Assembly (NCBI GenBank): GCA_001897835.1
Contig: MKUN01000004.1
Location: 1-45,808, forward strand
Direction: 5' to 3'
From: Bacteroidetes bacterium 46-16
GTDB taxonomy: Bacteria; Bacteroidota; Bacteroidia; Chitinophagales; Chitinophagaceae
DNA: 45,808 nucleotides
Of this stretch, positions 15,863 through 25,640 are shown piece after piece. The translations under genes and the position numbers were made by a program. Under the pieces are notes generated by a model. The model did not search any database and was not told where the DNA came from. It worked only from the letters and a program-made list of their open reading frames with translations. Within the stretch, counting starts at the first letter, position 1; the number at the start of each line of letters is the position of its first letter.

Positions 15863-16480
15863 TGGTATCTATTGTGCACACTAATTTTTATAGAAGACAG
15901 TTCGGCAGAGGGAATAAACCTTTTCGAGCAGGAAGTGTCTGTTAGATTAATTGTTGATGGCTGACATAAATTATGCGACTTGTCTTACTATTATTTGTTA
16001 GCCGCTTTTCTATTTTGCGTAAGACACATTAGGCAAAACGGGTCTTGGCAAGAAAATACATGTAAAACCTAATCAAATAAAGCTACTATCCCATCATTTA
16101 TGGATGTTCTGCTCGTCTTACTAATATTGTCTATTTAAAGCTGACAAATACACCTTGTTCATTTAACCCCCGTTATTTCAGTTTCTGCTTCGCAAGTACT
16201 GGCAGGTCTCTATGTGTTTGAGTAAAAGGATATGCCGGATCTTGTTGATCAGGGCCATCTTTCCCTCTATGAATTAATAGCTTGTATAGAATGATACCCA
16301 CTATTTGAGAGTTTAGAACTAGATTTTACCATTGTGATTAGTCAATGCATTGCCATTTAAGTCTGAAAGGCTGAGATACACCTCAAAATTCTACCGACTA
16401 ATATTTTGGATTATTAAAAAGAGTGGGTTTACAAGGATAGTTACATTGACTTATAATATTTATCATTTATGGCTATTCAC
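15863..16480. other. Intergenic stretch of about 600 bp with a possible gene remnant
   Basis: No complete gene is seen. On the minus strand an open stretch ending at 16173 reads LYKLLIHRGKDGPDQQDP, AYPFTQTHRDLPVLAKQKLK and stop. It looks like the C-terminal tail of a protein, but no start codon or domain is visible upstream because the frame closes near 16325. The rest is AT-rich without obvious signals. It marks the boundary between the stress region and the glycan cassette. Confidence 0.3.
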
Positions 16481-18091
16481 TTAAGAATTTCTTTGGCTAA
16501 GATAAGTCTGATATTGCGTCGAAGACTTCAGCATATAGCACTTCCCTCCAACAACAAACCCATCCAATTCATGCTTTAATGTATAGTCTGCTAGGTCAGC
16601 GATATTATTTATAAATCCCCGTCCTTTGAAATTCAAAGAGGTATTGCACAAAACACCATAACCTGTGAGCGTCTTAAAGGCGAGAAGTAATTCATACAAA
16701 TGAGTATTGCTTTCATAAGAGACTGTTTGTATGCGGGCTGTTCCATTGACGTGAGTGACAGCTGGTAGGGCATTGGTAGAAACAATGTTTGTGTAAAGCA
16801 TAAATGGGCTAGGGTGGCTGCAATTAAACAATTCCATAGCATCTTCATCTAAACAAATAGGTGCGATTGGGCGAAATTGTTCTCGCTGCTTGATATCATT
16901 TAACCGATCTCTAGTTTTTTCTTTGAAGGGAGAAGCAAGAATTGACCTATTTCCCAAGGCACGGGGACCGATTTCATATTTCCCGTTTACCCATCCAATA
17001 ATAAGGTCACTTGCAAGCATTTCAGAAATCATCGTATAGTTTGTTTCACACTCATCGAACGAAGATACATCGAATGGAGCTTCGACATTAAATTCTAAAC
17101 CCGAGTAAACACTCCAATTTATCTTTGGATTACCAGTAAAATGAAACTGTGCATCAATCGCAGTTCCGATTGCAGATCCTGAGTCATTAGCGACTGGTGG
17201 AACAAATATTTCAGAAAAAAGATCTGCTTCTCTCCATTTCGTATTCCAGTCGCAATTTAAGCCACACCCCCCGGTAATAAGCAATGGCATGTCTCTTTTC
17301 AAATTTAGTTTAGCATACTGATAAAACCGGTCGAATATTCTATCGCTAACTATTCCCGCAAAATTCCTAAACTCTGTATCATCTAAGCCAATATTATAGT
17401 GGCGATAATGCCTTAAATCTTCACACTTTTGAGGTTTAAGGTGAATACAATCTTGCATAAGAAATGCAATTATTTTTTCCTCTTCATCCGTAGGTTTACT
17501 TCTCTTAGAAAATGAAGCTAATGCCATGAGTTTACCAGCGTCAGAAAATCTTGAGAACTCTGCTGCTTTTTTATCAAAAGTAGGGTCGGCTAAACCATAG
17601 AGCAAAGCATATCTATGTCCGGGTTCAGGCATAACATCAGCTAGCTTTGTTATATTTAATTGAGCATCTATTTCGTAGAAAGAACCAATCACCCCTTCCC
17701 AAAGTAGAGCATAGCAAGACGTTCCCTTGGGAAGATTTGACATGCCGACGGCACAAAGAAGATGAGAACGTTCGTGTGAAGACGAGAAGTAATCAATAGT
17801 CCTACCTAAAAAGCGTTTCTGACTAACTATAATGTCGCTATTATTTAAGCCATGATAACCTGCAAGAAGGCGACGTTCAGACAAAAGTGTATCGTCGGGC
17901 CACCACCCACCTCTACAAAGGACATCCGGTGTTTCTATAAGGCGATTGAAAATGCCGAACGTATCCGGTGTAGATAGGGACGAGTGACGATAACGAGAGT
18001 CCTTCTCAGCCTCAATTGAGGCAATCAAATGACCGTCTTCAAGATAAGCGAAAGCGCCATCATGGCCTGGGTTGAAGGATAAAATCTTCAT
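16481..18091 (-). CDS. NodU/CmcH-type carbamoyltransferase
   Basis: The 536-residue protein has both expected domains. An N-terminal Kae1-like part begins MKILSFNPGHDGAFAYLEDG (H10, D11) and includes ITGGCGLNC, NDSGSAIG and a metal-binding HERSH segment. The C-terminal part has YEIGPRALGNRSIL (about 372-385), KQREQFRPIAP and LCNTSLNFKGRG. The family transfers carbamoyl from carbamoyl phosphate, via carbamoyl-AMP, onto sugar or antibiotic hydroxyls. Its start overlaps the stop of the fusion gene by 4 bp (ATGA), so it is translated together with it and probably carbamoylates the same glycan or metabolite. Confidence 0.93.
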   Translation of the reverse strand: MKILSFNPGHDGAFAYLEDGHLIASIEAEKDSRYRHSSLSTPDTFGIFNRLIETPDVLCRGGWWPDDTLLSERRLLAGYHGLNNSDIIVSQKRFLGRTIDYFSSSHERSHLLCAVGMSNLPKGTSCYALLWEGVIGSFYEIDAQLNITKLADVMPEPGHRYALLYGLADPTFDKKAAEFSRFSDAGKLMALASFSKRSKPTDEEEKIIAFLMQDCIHLKPQKCEDLRHYRHYNIGLDDTEFRNFAGIVSDRIFDRFYQYAKLNLKRDMPLLITGGCGLNCDWNTKWREADLFSEIFVPPVANDSGSAIGTAIDAQFHFTGNPKINWSVYSGLEFNVEAPFDVSSFDECETNYTMISEMLASDLIIGWVNGKYEIGPRALGNRSILASPFKEKTRDRLNDIKQREQFRPIAPICLDEDAMELFNCSHPSPFMLYTNIVSTNALPAVTHVNGTARIQTVSYESNTHLYELLLAFKTLTGYGVLCNTSLNFKGRGFINNIADLADYTLKHELDGFVVGGKCYMLKSSTQYQTYLSQRNS

Positions 18092-20322
18092 AGGATAAAT
18101 TGACTTGGACTAAAATTGTTGAGGGAAAGTTGTGACTGCACAACATTTTCTTGAGAAATAGAAGCGACTTTATTTGCTGAAACGGTAATTTTACTGATTA
18201 CAGTTGCAGTTGGAAGGCCGCGATTTCTAATTCGTCCCGCCAGTTGTGTAGAACGAGAGACCCAACTATTAATATGGAACGTCATAGGAAGATGTGGAAT
18301 AGGGGTCGGCTCCCAGATCGCACGTTTATGAACTAGGTTGTCGTCAACCAACCATCTAATTTCATTTGGAGTCCATTCTATTGCAAAACTGTGACTTTCT
18401 TTCGATGCATCAAATCCTAGATCAATATAGGTCGGAGTCCCTCTATAGCCGTAGTCAAAGCTTGCTCCCTCATCACCTGGATTATAGAATACGTTTACCA
18501 AGAGACGGCTTGGTCTATTTCCTGCGATTTCAATATCTATTTCCTGCCTCGGTGAGTTGCGATGCAAAAATAATCCTGTAACCACTCCAGGAACATTAGA
18601 TGCCTTGATTGTTGCTTCAAATCTGCCGAACAAATAATTTTCCTTGCTGCACAAAGAAGCAGCAGTATAATCACGGACGCCGACGAACTCCCTTTTTACA
18701 GTAAGTACAGCTCCAATCCCTGGACTAAAATTGATATTTGAAGGACGAAATAATGCTAAATTATCTGTGAATGTATCTTGTCTTAAATGCCAGAGTTCTG
18801 GATCATGAAATTGCAAGCGATCGGTAATTTCAACAAAGGTTTCAATATTTATATATCCTTCCTCAGTCGTAGGTCTAATACCCTGCCACCCTGTACTATG
18901 CTCAATAACCCAAGGTGAATTGTCACGTTTGGACTTACTAACAGTTATATTCTGCTCACTATTACCGACATCGTTGATTATTAGCCTTTGACCAAGGTCT
19001 TTCAATAAAGGGTAAGCACACGCAGGTGGCGCACACCTCAAGTGTTCACAAATTACTCTCCACTTATTTAATTCCTCTGAGTGAAGCACAGTCAAATCAA
19101 CATTTCTTAGCTTGTCTGTAATACTCGCAAAATTCTTATCGGAAAGCGAGTCCTTACCTTTCATAAGGATAAACTTTGCTTTCGGATATTGAATAAGAAG
19201 CTCTTTAATTTTTGAGTCTAAGGCACCTATGTTCACATAAGCGTTAAATATTCTGTCTTCCTTTCCGTTAAGAAGATTGTTCATTTCAGTAATCGGCAGA
19301 TCATTCAAATCACTACAGCATGTGTACCCGAGCATAGACAAAGCCATGGCAAGCGATGTGCATCCGGTTCCTTCAGAACCAAAAGCAAATACTGGCTGTT
19401 CCATTGGACGGATATTAAATAACGATGACCTTTCACTATTGATCGCGCCAATTTTAGTAAGGCTAGGAAGTATTGAATAGGAATTTGTAGACTTAGTGTC
19501 TCGACGTTGATTAATAATAGATTCCTTAGAGGCGAGAACGTTTAGTGCTTTAAACTGGTGATTTATCCAAAGGTCAATCGGGCCGTAACATGGTAGTAGG
19601 TGAAGAAGTTTCTCAGCCCCCTTTTTTGACAGAACATATCCAGAAAGGTGCCAAAGTCCTCGTACTGGCATAAATACATTACTTGACAGGATAGTCTTTG
19701 GTGCACCATGCTTCACTTCAAGGTAGGACAAATAAAGAATATCAAATTTGCTATTTATGTTACTTTCTGAAAAAACTTGGTTCCATACCTTGTCTAGATA
19801 CCTAGCAAAACCTGAATGAAACCATACATCATCTTCGAGGATAAGGACGTATTCCTCATTGCCGGTTACAACTTTTTTCCAAATATTGATATGTGATCTA
19901 GCAACTGCATATTCAGCTCGACTCATCCGAATAGGGATATTTAGTTCGACGCGTGTGGGAAGTGCGAGCGGTTGCGGCTCGACAAATAACTGGTCTTGAA
20001 GAGTGTAAAACGGATATATCTCGGCATCCTGTAGAGGGTCTTGTGACAATTCCCGACCATCAACAGCAACGTGCCGTTCAGCAAGACTTAGTAATTCGGT
20101 ACCCGTATGGTCCAAAATTTGCCTGAGCTCTTGTTGCATCATAGACCAACGTCCAGGTTCACGATTCAGATTTATAACATAGATTTTCTGAATTCGAGGA
20201 CATTTTCCTGGACTACGGGTACCAAATGTTTGACATTGCCGCCTAGGCAATAATCTGCGCAACTTGAGTCGCAATCGGAAAATGTTGCGAACAATTGCTC
20301 GTTGTGGCCGTAATAAATTCAT
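18088..20322 (-). CDS. Three-part fusion: GT25 glycosyltransferase, sulfotransferase-like, GH16 glucanase-like
   Basis: I chose the Met at 20322, which overlaps the upstream stop by exactly ATGA; an in-frame Met at 20373 would overlap by 55 bp. That gives 744 residues. Residues about 45-283 form a GT25 (LPS-type) transferase: KIYVINLNREPGRW, LILEDDVWF and GYVLSKKGAEKLL. Residues about 308-453 start with a P-loop-like VFAFGSEGTGCTSLAMAL and resemble sulfotransferases. Residues about 515-718 form a GH16 fold with EIDIE (E594, D596, E598), the laminarinase/lichenase catalytic ExDxE motif, and later HSFAIEWTP. No signal peptide is present, so a GH16 in the cytoplasm is odd; it may act as a transglycosylase. 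It is coupled to genes on both sides. Confidence 0.85.
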   Translation of the reverse strand: MNLLRPQRAIVRNIFRLRLKLRRLLPRRQCQTFGTRSPGKCPRIQKIYVINLNREPGRWSMMQQELRQILDHTGTELLSLAERHVAVDGRELSQDPLQDAEIYPFYTLQDQLFVEPQPLALPTRVELNIPIRMSRAEYAVARSHINIWKKVVTGNEEYVLILEDDVWFHSGFARYLDKVWNQVFSESNINSKFDILYLSYLEVKHGAPKTILSSNVFMPVRGLWHLSGYVLSKKGAEKLLHLLPCYGPIDLWINHQFKALNVLASKESIINQRRDTKSTNSYSILPSLTKIGAINSERSSLFNIRPMEQPVFAFGSEGTGCTSLAMALSMLGYTCCSDLNDLPITEMNNLLNGKEDRIFNAYVNIGALDSKIKELLIQYPKAKFILMKGKDSLSDKNFASITDKLRNVDLTVLHSEELNKWRVICEHLRCAPPACAYPLLKDLGQRLIINDVGNSEQNITVSKSKRDNSPWVIEHSTGWQGIRPTTEEGYINIETFVEITDRLQFHDPELWHLRQDTFTDNLALFRPSNINFSPGIGAVLTVKREFVGVRDYTAASLCSKENYLFGRFEATIKASNVPGVVTGLFLHRNSPRQEIDIEIAGNRPSRLLVNVFYNPGDEGASFDYGYRGTPTYIDLGFDASKESHSFAIEWTPNEIRWLVDDNLVHKRAIWEPTPIPHLPMTFHINSWVSRSTQLAGRIRNRGLPTATVISKITVSANKVASISQENVVQSQLSLNNFSPSQFIL

Positions 20323-21182
20323 TGCTGCGTTTGCTTTGATGCCAAATAAGCTTGCTGATTCGATAGCCTCCAATTTCTCTTATCATTCCGGTAGCTAAGT
20401 GGCCATTTGCTAGTGGAGATGTCCTCCCAATTAGGCATAACAAGCAGTTCTTCCTCAGGACACTTTTCATTCGCTAGCAATTCAAATATAGATCTGGTTA
20501 GATTACCCGGTCCAGTACTAGCTTGAACTTCAGGTAGCTCTCCATTTAAATCTTCCTCTAGAGATATCGTTGCATTAAGCAGCATGCGCTCTACAATAGG
20601 ATGTTTGCTCGCAGCGATTAAAGGGGTCGTGTTGAAGTAAAATATCCAACTCAATTTATTTGCTCCATGTTTTGTGAAAACTGGGGGTGAAACCATCTGA
20701 GCAGTTGTAATATCATAGCAGAATGGTTGAAGCTTCAATCTCCCATCTGTAAAAAGATGATCAATAGAACCTCCGTGATAAATGTCGTCAGCATCAATAT
20801 AAAAGCCGCCTTCTACGAAGATATAGCTATATCGGAAGTAGTCCGATTTCATTGAGGGGTGGTAACACTTATCAAATGCTTTCTCAAATCTGGAACCTAG
20901 GCGGGTCTTGATAAATTCTCTTGCAGATTTTTCGTCGAAAACCTGAATTTCATACCCTGATTGTTCAAGTTTCCTCCATGAATCCATACACGCTTTAACG
21001 TCATGAGGTAATTGGTCGAGGTCGTCCCAAAATTGCATTATCCGTTTTGGTATTTCTACTAAATATTCTGCACGTGTTTTATTTGGAGCAGTATGATGTT
21101 GAACCAAATCACGGACAAAATTTGAGCGATGACGTTCCGCTATTGCCAATAAATCAATTTCTTCAGGTTCATCAATATTCAT
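20319..21182 (-). CDS. GT32-like glycosyltransferase with DxD motif
   Basis: The 287-residue protein matches the Gly_transf_sug/GT32 pattern: IPKRIMQFWDD (44-54), SDYFRYSYIFVEGGFYIDADDIY (113-135) with the DxD metal site at D130-D132, and a later FNTTPLIAASKHPI. These enzymes add a sugar from a nucleotide sugar to glycans such as capsule or LPS. It is the first gene of the leftward three-gene cassette, with its stop overlapping the fusion gene start as ATGA. The AT-rich composition of the cassette, set between gene-poor flanks, suggests a mobile accessory island; that is inference. Confidence 0.85.
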   Translation of the reverse strand: MNIDEPEEIDLLAIAERHRSNFVRDLVQHHTAPNKTRAEYLVEIPKRIMQFWDDLDQLPHDVKACMDSWRKLEQSGYEIQVFDEKSAREFIKTRLGSRFEKAFDKCYHPSMKSDYFRYSYIFVEGGFYIDADDIYHGGSIDHLFTDGRLKLQPFCYDITTAQMVSPPVFTKHGANKLSWIFYFNTTPLIAASKHPIVERMLLNATISLEEDLNGELPEVQASTGPGNLTRSIFELLANEKCPEEELLVMPNWEDISTSKWPLSYRNDKRNWRLSNQQAYLASKQTQQ

Positions 21183-21789
21183 ATAGTGATTTCGATTTAA
21201 TGTATTGATACGCTGTATAAATATAGCACATGTCTATAATAATAAATAGTCCTTTCTTACTAATGGCTTCATATAGCGTCAGACGAATGAAAGGTCTGAA
21301 AAAAATAATCATTTTTTTGTTTATACACAAACCAACGTTTATACCTGAACAAAAACTGTCAATAACATCTTGATTTCATCCTTCGCTGTCTTCTAAAGCT
21401 TTGCTATTCGCTTAAGTTTTATCATAAAATTATTGCTCATATGTTCGTTGCCGGACTGAAATCTGTTCAAAGATAAGCGCTGGTTTATTTGCGAACTGCC
21501 TTGGGCCTGATGGCAAGATACAGCAACATTGACATTGCGCATTGCAAAAATGTTTCGCTATTGTTTCACCATTGTGTAAGCTCTTTTGACGAGGAGGGTA
21601 GACGAAGTTCATCGTTCGAATCCATTGTGGATAATAAAAAAAAATAATTTTGGCCCATATATCAATTACAGCAAGGCCCGACAAACGCATCTACCCGATC
21701 AACCTGAAGATATCCACAAAAATGATCGGCTGACAATACCTAATGATACCTTTGTGAGCAAATAAGAATTTTCTAAAAAACCTGTCATT
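21183..21789. other. Gene-free stretch of about 600 bp
   Basis: No domain-bearing gene is found; an 86-residue leftward frame at 21430-21690 has no recognisable features. The stretch lies between the leftward glycan cassette and the rightward envelope operon and holds promoters for both. A run GTTCGAATCC near 21614 resembles a tRNA T-loop, but the flanking stem does not pair. Confidence 0.45.
21747..21754 (+). promoter_or_regulatory. Candidate -7 element of the envelope operon
   Basis: TACCTTTG is a perfect match to the Bacteroidota TAnnTTTG element, about 36 nt before the start at 21790. I see no matching TTTG at the -33 distance, so the call rests on the -7 element and position. Confidence 0.4.
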
Positions 21790-22083
21790 ATGATATTCAT
21801 GGAAACGAGCGGAAGTATTATCGGCGGCATAGCCGAGAAAGTAACCACAATAACCGTATTGGGCATATTCCTCAATTACTTCATGAAAGAACTAAAATCA
21901 CTGCAGTCCTTACGGGAGCAAGACAAGAAAGAAAGCGATAAGAAGTTCGAGCAGATATTTAACAGGCAATACGAGATAGAGCGGCAGAACATCGAAGCGA
22001 TCTCCCGCCAATCAGACACCAATCTCCGCCTTACGGAAGCGATCAATAACCTCAGTGAGCGTATCGAGAACATACGGGATTAG
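21790..22083 (+). CDS. Small holin-like protein: one TM helix and a coiled coil
   Basis: The 97-residue protein has a hydrophobic helix at about 14-31 (ITVLGIFLNYFM), then a long charged coiled coil (about 35-95, KSLQSLREQDKKESDKKFEQI and similar). This layout resembles BhlA/UviB-type holin-like proteins found with phage or bacteriocin lysis genes, but the similarity is only in architecture. The second Met (MIFMETS) is an alternative start. It is the first gene of the rightward envelope operon and could be a small membrane partner or pore component. Confidence 0.6.
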   Translation: MIFMETSGSIIGGIAEKVTTITVLGIFLNYFMKELKSLQSLREQDKKESDKKFEQIFNRQYEIERQNIEAISRQSDTNLRLTEAINNLSERIENIRD

Positions 22084-22179
22084 TGTTTTGGTAACATTTA
22101 ATTTATTTTGAAATTAACAATAATACGTTTAATTTAGAGTTATATCTATAACTATCATTAACTAATAACCTACCTTATT

Positions 22180-23811
22180 ATGAAAGAAGGCCATGCACTT
22201 CTGACCGATATGATCCTGTCCTCAGCTATATCCCTGCTGGCGATCATAGTTATCATTGCCTATTACCGGCAATTGTTCCGTACGTTCTTTGCAAAGGATA
22301 ACTGGTACGGCAATCCATTTTACATAAGGATCACCTCCCTCGCCATTGTCGCGCCGGTGTTCAAGTCCGTACTGTTCCAGTTCGTGCTGGCCCCCCTGCT
22401 GTTTGCGATAAAGCTCGGCGCTTACCTGGCAGGCGTCCTTCGGGAATACCTGTCAGGGATCACCATATCCCCGGGGCAGGACCATGTTAACGAACTGCTC
22501 AGCCAGCTCAACGATTTCTTTAGTTCCCTGGATATTTTCAAGATGATCCTGGCGGTTGCCATTGTAGCCTTACTGAATCTGGCAGCCAAAAAGAGCTTCC
22601 ATGATGAGCGTTCCGGTAAATATGATGCGTCGAACATGCCGGAGTACTATAAGCACCTTGTCGTCCTCCTGTTCTTCATCGGCAGCAGCCTATACATCAT
22701 CTTCACGGCCCTTGTGGCCCTTCCTTACCTGGACAAGAACAAGTATGTCTCCGACATATCCCCGAACACATTCGATTCACTATACCAGAACACCGCTTTG
22801 CCGGATAACATAACGGAGATCAAAAGCCTTTCCGGCGACAGCCTGCTTGCCCCTTACAAAAGAGATCTCAAGGACCTTTCCGGGCAGGACGTGGTGCAAG
22901 GCAACCCCTCGCTCAGCGATGCCATTACACACAGCCTTTCCTTCATGGACTACCTCGACAAGACACGCAATGATTTCATCAGGATGTATGCTGACTATAT
23001 AAAGGCCTACAGCGAGAAGAAACAGGAAGCCCTGAACAACATCAAGGCAGACCTTGCGACAGCGAAAGCGTCTATCAACGGCTATCTACTCGAAAGCTAT
23101 TTCAACAGTCTCCAGTCCTGGTACTCCGCGACCATCAACCGGAACGCCGACTTCCGTAAATATATAAGCGGCAGGTACAAAGACTATGAACAGGCCGTAG
23201 AGACCTATGGCAGGACCGCCCTGTCCGATATCAGGACCAAGTCAAGGGACACCTTCTTTCTTAAAAGCGGGGGCAGTTATACACCCAACTATGGGGATAA
23301 CGAGCTTATATCGATGTACAACGACCTGGTAAGCCAGTTACAGATGCAGAACTATGGATTTTACAGCCGGCCGTTACCACCCAGCCCCGGTAAAGACTGG
23401 GGTATCATCGGCGATGCCTCCGCATGGTTGCTGAAACCCAATTCTGTGGATGTGGTACTGATCATTGGCATGTTCGGCTTCGGGATATTCGGCGCAGCCA
23501 TCTCCAGCTTTATCCGTAATAAACTATTCATAGCAGGTTCTGATGTAACTATCTCCGTCCGCGAGAACGTGATCCTGATCCTCATCAGGGGCCTGTCTGC
23601 TGCCATCATCGTATTCCTGACCACGAAAGGAGGCATCGCCCTGGTGAACAACGGCAGCAATGACCCTAACGCCTATATCCTTTTCTTCTCCTGCCTTGTA
23701 GGTGCGGTGTTCAGCGAAGAGATATGGGACTGGGCCAAAAAATTACTGCTGAAAGACCAGTACCCGAAAACATCACTTAGCCAGACCGATAAAACAACCG
23801 ATCAAAAATAA
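22180..23811 (+). CDS. Large inner-membrane protein of unknown function
   Basis: The 543-residue protein has several N-terminal TM helices (about 10-28, 47-88, 115-133, 162-185), a large soluble middle region (about 190-410), and a C-terminal group of TM helices (about 425-445, 465-485, 495-515). The middle region has a helical stretch EKKQEALNNIKADLATAKAS followed by YFNSLQSWYS. The pattern of helices-extracytoplasmic domain-helices suggests a structural or sensing membrane protein. I recognise no family. It is followed 30 bp later by another membrane protein, with which it probably forms a complex. Confidence 0.75.
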   Translation: MKEGHALLTDMILSSAISLLAIIVIIAYYRQLFRTFFAKDNWYGNPFYIRITSLAIVAPVFKSVLFQFVLAPLLFAIKLGAYLAGVLREYLSGITISPGQDHVNELLSQLNDFFSSLDIFKMILAVAIVALLNLAAKKSFHDERSGKYDASNMPEYYKHLVVLLFFIGSSLYIIFTALVALPYLDKNKYVSDISPNTFDSLYQNTALPDNITEIKSLSGDSLLAPYKRDLKDLSGQDVVQGNPSLSDAITHSLSFMDYLDKTRNDFIRMYADYIKAYSEKKQEALNNIKADLATAKASINGYLLESYFNSLQSWYSATINRNADFRKYISGRYKDYEQAVETYGRTALSDIRTKSRDTFFLKSGGSYTPNYGDNELISMYNDLVSQLQMQNYGFYSRPLPPSPGKDWGIIGDASAWLLKPNSVDVVLIIGMFGFGIFGAAISSFIRNKLFIAGSDVTISVRENVILILIRGLSAAIIVFLTTKGGIALVNNGSNDPNAYILFFSCLVGAVFSEEIWDWAKKLLLKDQYPKTSLSQTDKTTDQK

Positions 23812-23841
23812 ATATTGTAAAACGCCTAAAACATATCATGT

Positions 23842-24687
23842 ATGTCCAACACAAACGAAGCAAATGCGCCCGACAATGCCTGGGCTAAATTGACCAGGGT
23901 ACTCCTTACCCTTTTGTTCTCCCTATTTGCAATAATGCTGTTCTGCGTATTGTACGCCATCTGGCCCCGGGCCGACGGGCAGACAACCGTTCAACTGCAA
24001 TTTTTCGGCCATCAATATGGCATAAGCCAGGAACAGCAGTATTTCCTGCTGATGCTATTCGGCGGGGCACTGGGTGCGACCCTGCAGGTCATTATTTCCT
24101 TCACTGCCTTCATCGGCAATAAGGCATTCGTACCCTCCTGGATCCCCTGGTATTGCCTGCGTCCACTGGTCGGTGGTGGGCTGGCCGTTATCTTCTACCT
24201 GCTGATTCGTGGCGGGCTCATGAGCTATGCTCCCCCGCAAAGCCAGCCGGCTGTATCCCGGGTCATAACAACAGATAGCTCAAAAGCGACCACCGCGGAT
24301 AGCCTCGGTGATACAACAGGAAGCAGGAACATCAGTACTTCCAATAAACAGGCGATGAATGCCGGGCAACAAACGAATACTCCCGTTCCGGCTACCCCCA
24401 TACCCCTGAACCCCTTTGGCCTCATGTCCATTGCCTGCCTGGCGGGACTGTTCTCCAAGGTGGCCTCCAAAAAGCTGGAAGAAGTATTCGAGACCCTGTT
24501 CAACGTCAAAGCGGAGAACAAAGTACCTTATAAGGACAAGCTACCGACCGATCCGCAGCAGGAACAGCCGGCTACAAGTGCGGCACCCGTAAACAATAAC
24601 GATGCCACGCATCCCGATGCCGATATCCATGACATACTTCCTGATGCAGACACCAATAATACCGATGAATCACAACCACAAGGCTAA
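23842..24687 (+). CDS. Three-TM membrane protein with Pro/Asn/Thr-rich linkers
   Basis: The 281-residue protein has TM helices at about 17-41 (LLTLLFSLFAIMLFCVLYAIW), 67-90 (LLMLFGGALGATLQVIIS) and 103-125. A low-complexity Ser/Thr/Gln-rich linker (about 135-185) leads to a fourth hydrophobic segment (LMSIACLAGLFSKVA) near 192-208, then the KLEEVFETLFNV helix and an acidic disordered tail. No family is recognised. It lies between the large membrane protein and the SH3 peptidase gene (12-bp gap) and may be a partner of the former. Confidence 0.7.
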   Translation: MSNTNEANAPDNAWAKLTRVLLTLLFSLFAIMLFCVLYAIWPRADGQTTVQLQFFGHQYGISQEQQYFLLMLFGGALGATLQVIISFTAFIGNKAFVPSWIPWYCLRPLVGGGLAVIFYLLIRGGLMSYAPPQSQPAVSRVITTDSSKATTADSLGDTTGSRNISTSNKQAMNAGQQTNTPVPATPIPLNPFGLMSIACLAGLFSKVASKKLEEVFETLFNVKAENKVPYKDKLPTDPQQEQPATSAAPVNNNDATHPDADIHDILPDADTNNTDESQPQG

Positions 24688-24699
24688 AAACACTATTAT

Positions 24700-25617
24700 A
24701 TGCAAGCACAGACCAACAAAAGATACCGGGTGAAGACCGCATTAAGACTGCGGAGCAGCCCGCAGATCATGAACGGCAATATCATTACCGTATTACCGCC
24801 CGATACGATCGCTACCGCCACGGACAGCCCTTCAGCACCCGGTTGGGTGGGCGTGAGCGTAACGCTAAGCGGTAAAGAGCTCAAAGGCTTTATAAGCGGT
24901 TCTTATATCGAACTGCTGCCCTTCGACGAGCCGGCCCCCGTACACATCGAAAAGATAGCGGCGGTACACATGCCGGAGCGGAAGGGTACCGTCAGGGCAT
25001 CGGTGAATGGCCGTGCCTATGCGCTCAGCGAGCCCGATATGCCACACCGGGAAGCAACAGCGGACGCCCGTACAAAAATAGACCAGGTATACCGGATACT
25101 GGATTTCCTCGACGTGGAACATAGCCTTCGGTACCAGCCCGGCAAAGGAGTTACCTACTGTAATATCTATGCTTATGACTTCTGTTGCCTGTCCGGGGTG
25201 TATATGCCCAGGGTATGGTGGAGCGGTAAAGCACTGGCACAGTTGGCACAAGGTATTCCTCAGCCTGTTAAATATGGAGATACGGTCAATGAACTGAATG
25301 CCAACAGCCTGTTTGACTGGTTCCGCGACTTCGGCCCGGACTTCGGCTGGGAAAGGATATTTGATACCGACGAGTTACAGCAAAAGGTGAACGAAGGGCG
25401 TACCGGCATCATCGTAGGCCAGCGTACGATACTCTCCCGTTCCGGTCATATCGTAGGCGTCATCCCGGAAACCGGTGCACACCAGGCCGTGAGGGCCAAT
25501 GGCAGGGTGAGCATGCCCCTGATGAGCCAGGCGGGTGTCAAGAACAAAAAAGTATTCTCCAGCCAATGGTACCTGTCCGCAAATTTCAGGCAGTACGGTT
25601 TCTGGGTACATGATTAA
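24700..25617 (+). CDS. SH3b protein with papain-fold (amidase-like) domain
   Basis: The 305-residue protein's N-terminal SH3b segment (about 8-73, ALRLRSSPQ, GWVGV, KGFISGSYIEL) probably binds cell-wall material. The C-terminal domain (about 120-305) has a Cys-Asn-rich TYCNIYAYD (C154) and a later RSGHIVGVI (H250), the order and spacing of CHAP or NlpC-like cysteine amidases, with aromatic-rich segments between. No signal peptide is present. It could be a peptidoglycan hydrolase delivered by a holin-like route, comparable to endolysins. Catalytic assignment is inference. Confidence 0.65.
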   Translation: MQAQTNKRYRVKTALRLRSSPQIMNGNIITVLPPDTIATATDSPSAPGWVGVSVTLSGKELKGFISGSYIELLPFDEPAPVHIEKIAAVHMPERKGTVRASVNGRAYALSEPDMPHREATADARTKIDQVYRILDFLDVEHSLRYQPGKGVTYCNIYAYDFCCLSGVYMPRVWWSGKALAQLAQGIPQPVKYGDTVNELNANSLFDWFRDFGPDFGWERIFDTDELQQKVNEGRTGIIVGQRTILSRSGHIVGVIPETGAHQAVRANGRVSMPLMSQAGVKNKKVFSSQWYLSANFRQYGFWVHD

Positions 25618-25640
25618 CGAACAAAAAAACAAACCACACT

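Noticed and set aside
21601-21630. GTTCGAATCC resembling a tRNA T-loop (possible attachment site)
   Set aside because: The flanking bases do not form a five-pair T-stem and no other tRNA arm can be drawn around it.
21430-21690. 86-residue leftward frame
   Set aside because: Composition is atypical, there is no domain or partner gene, and it lies in a promoter region between divergent units.
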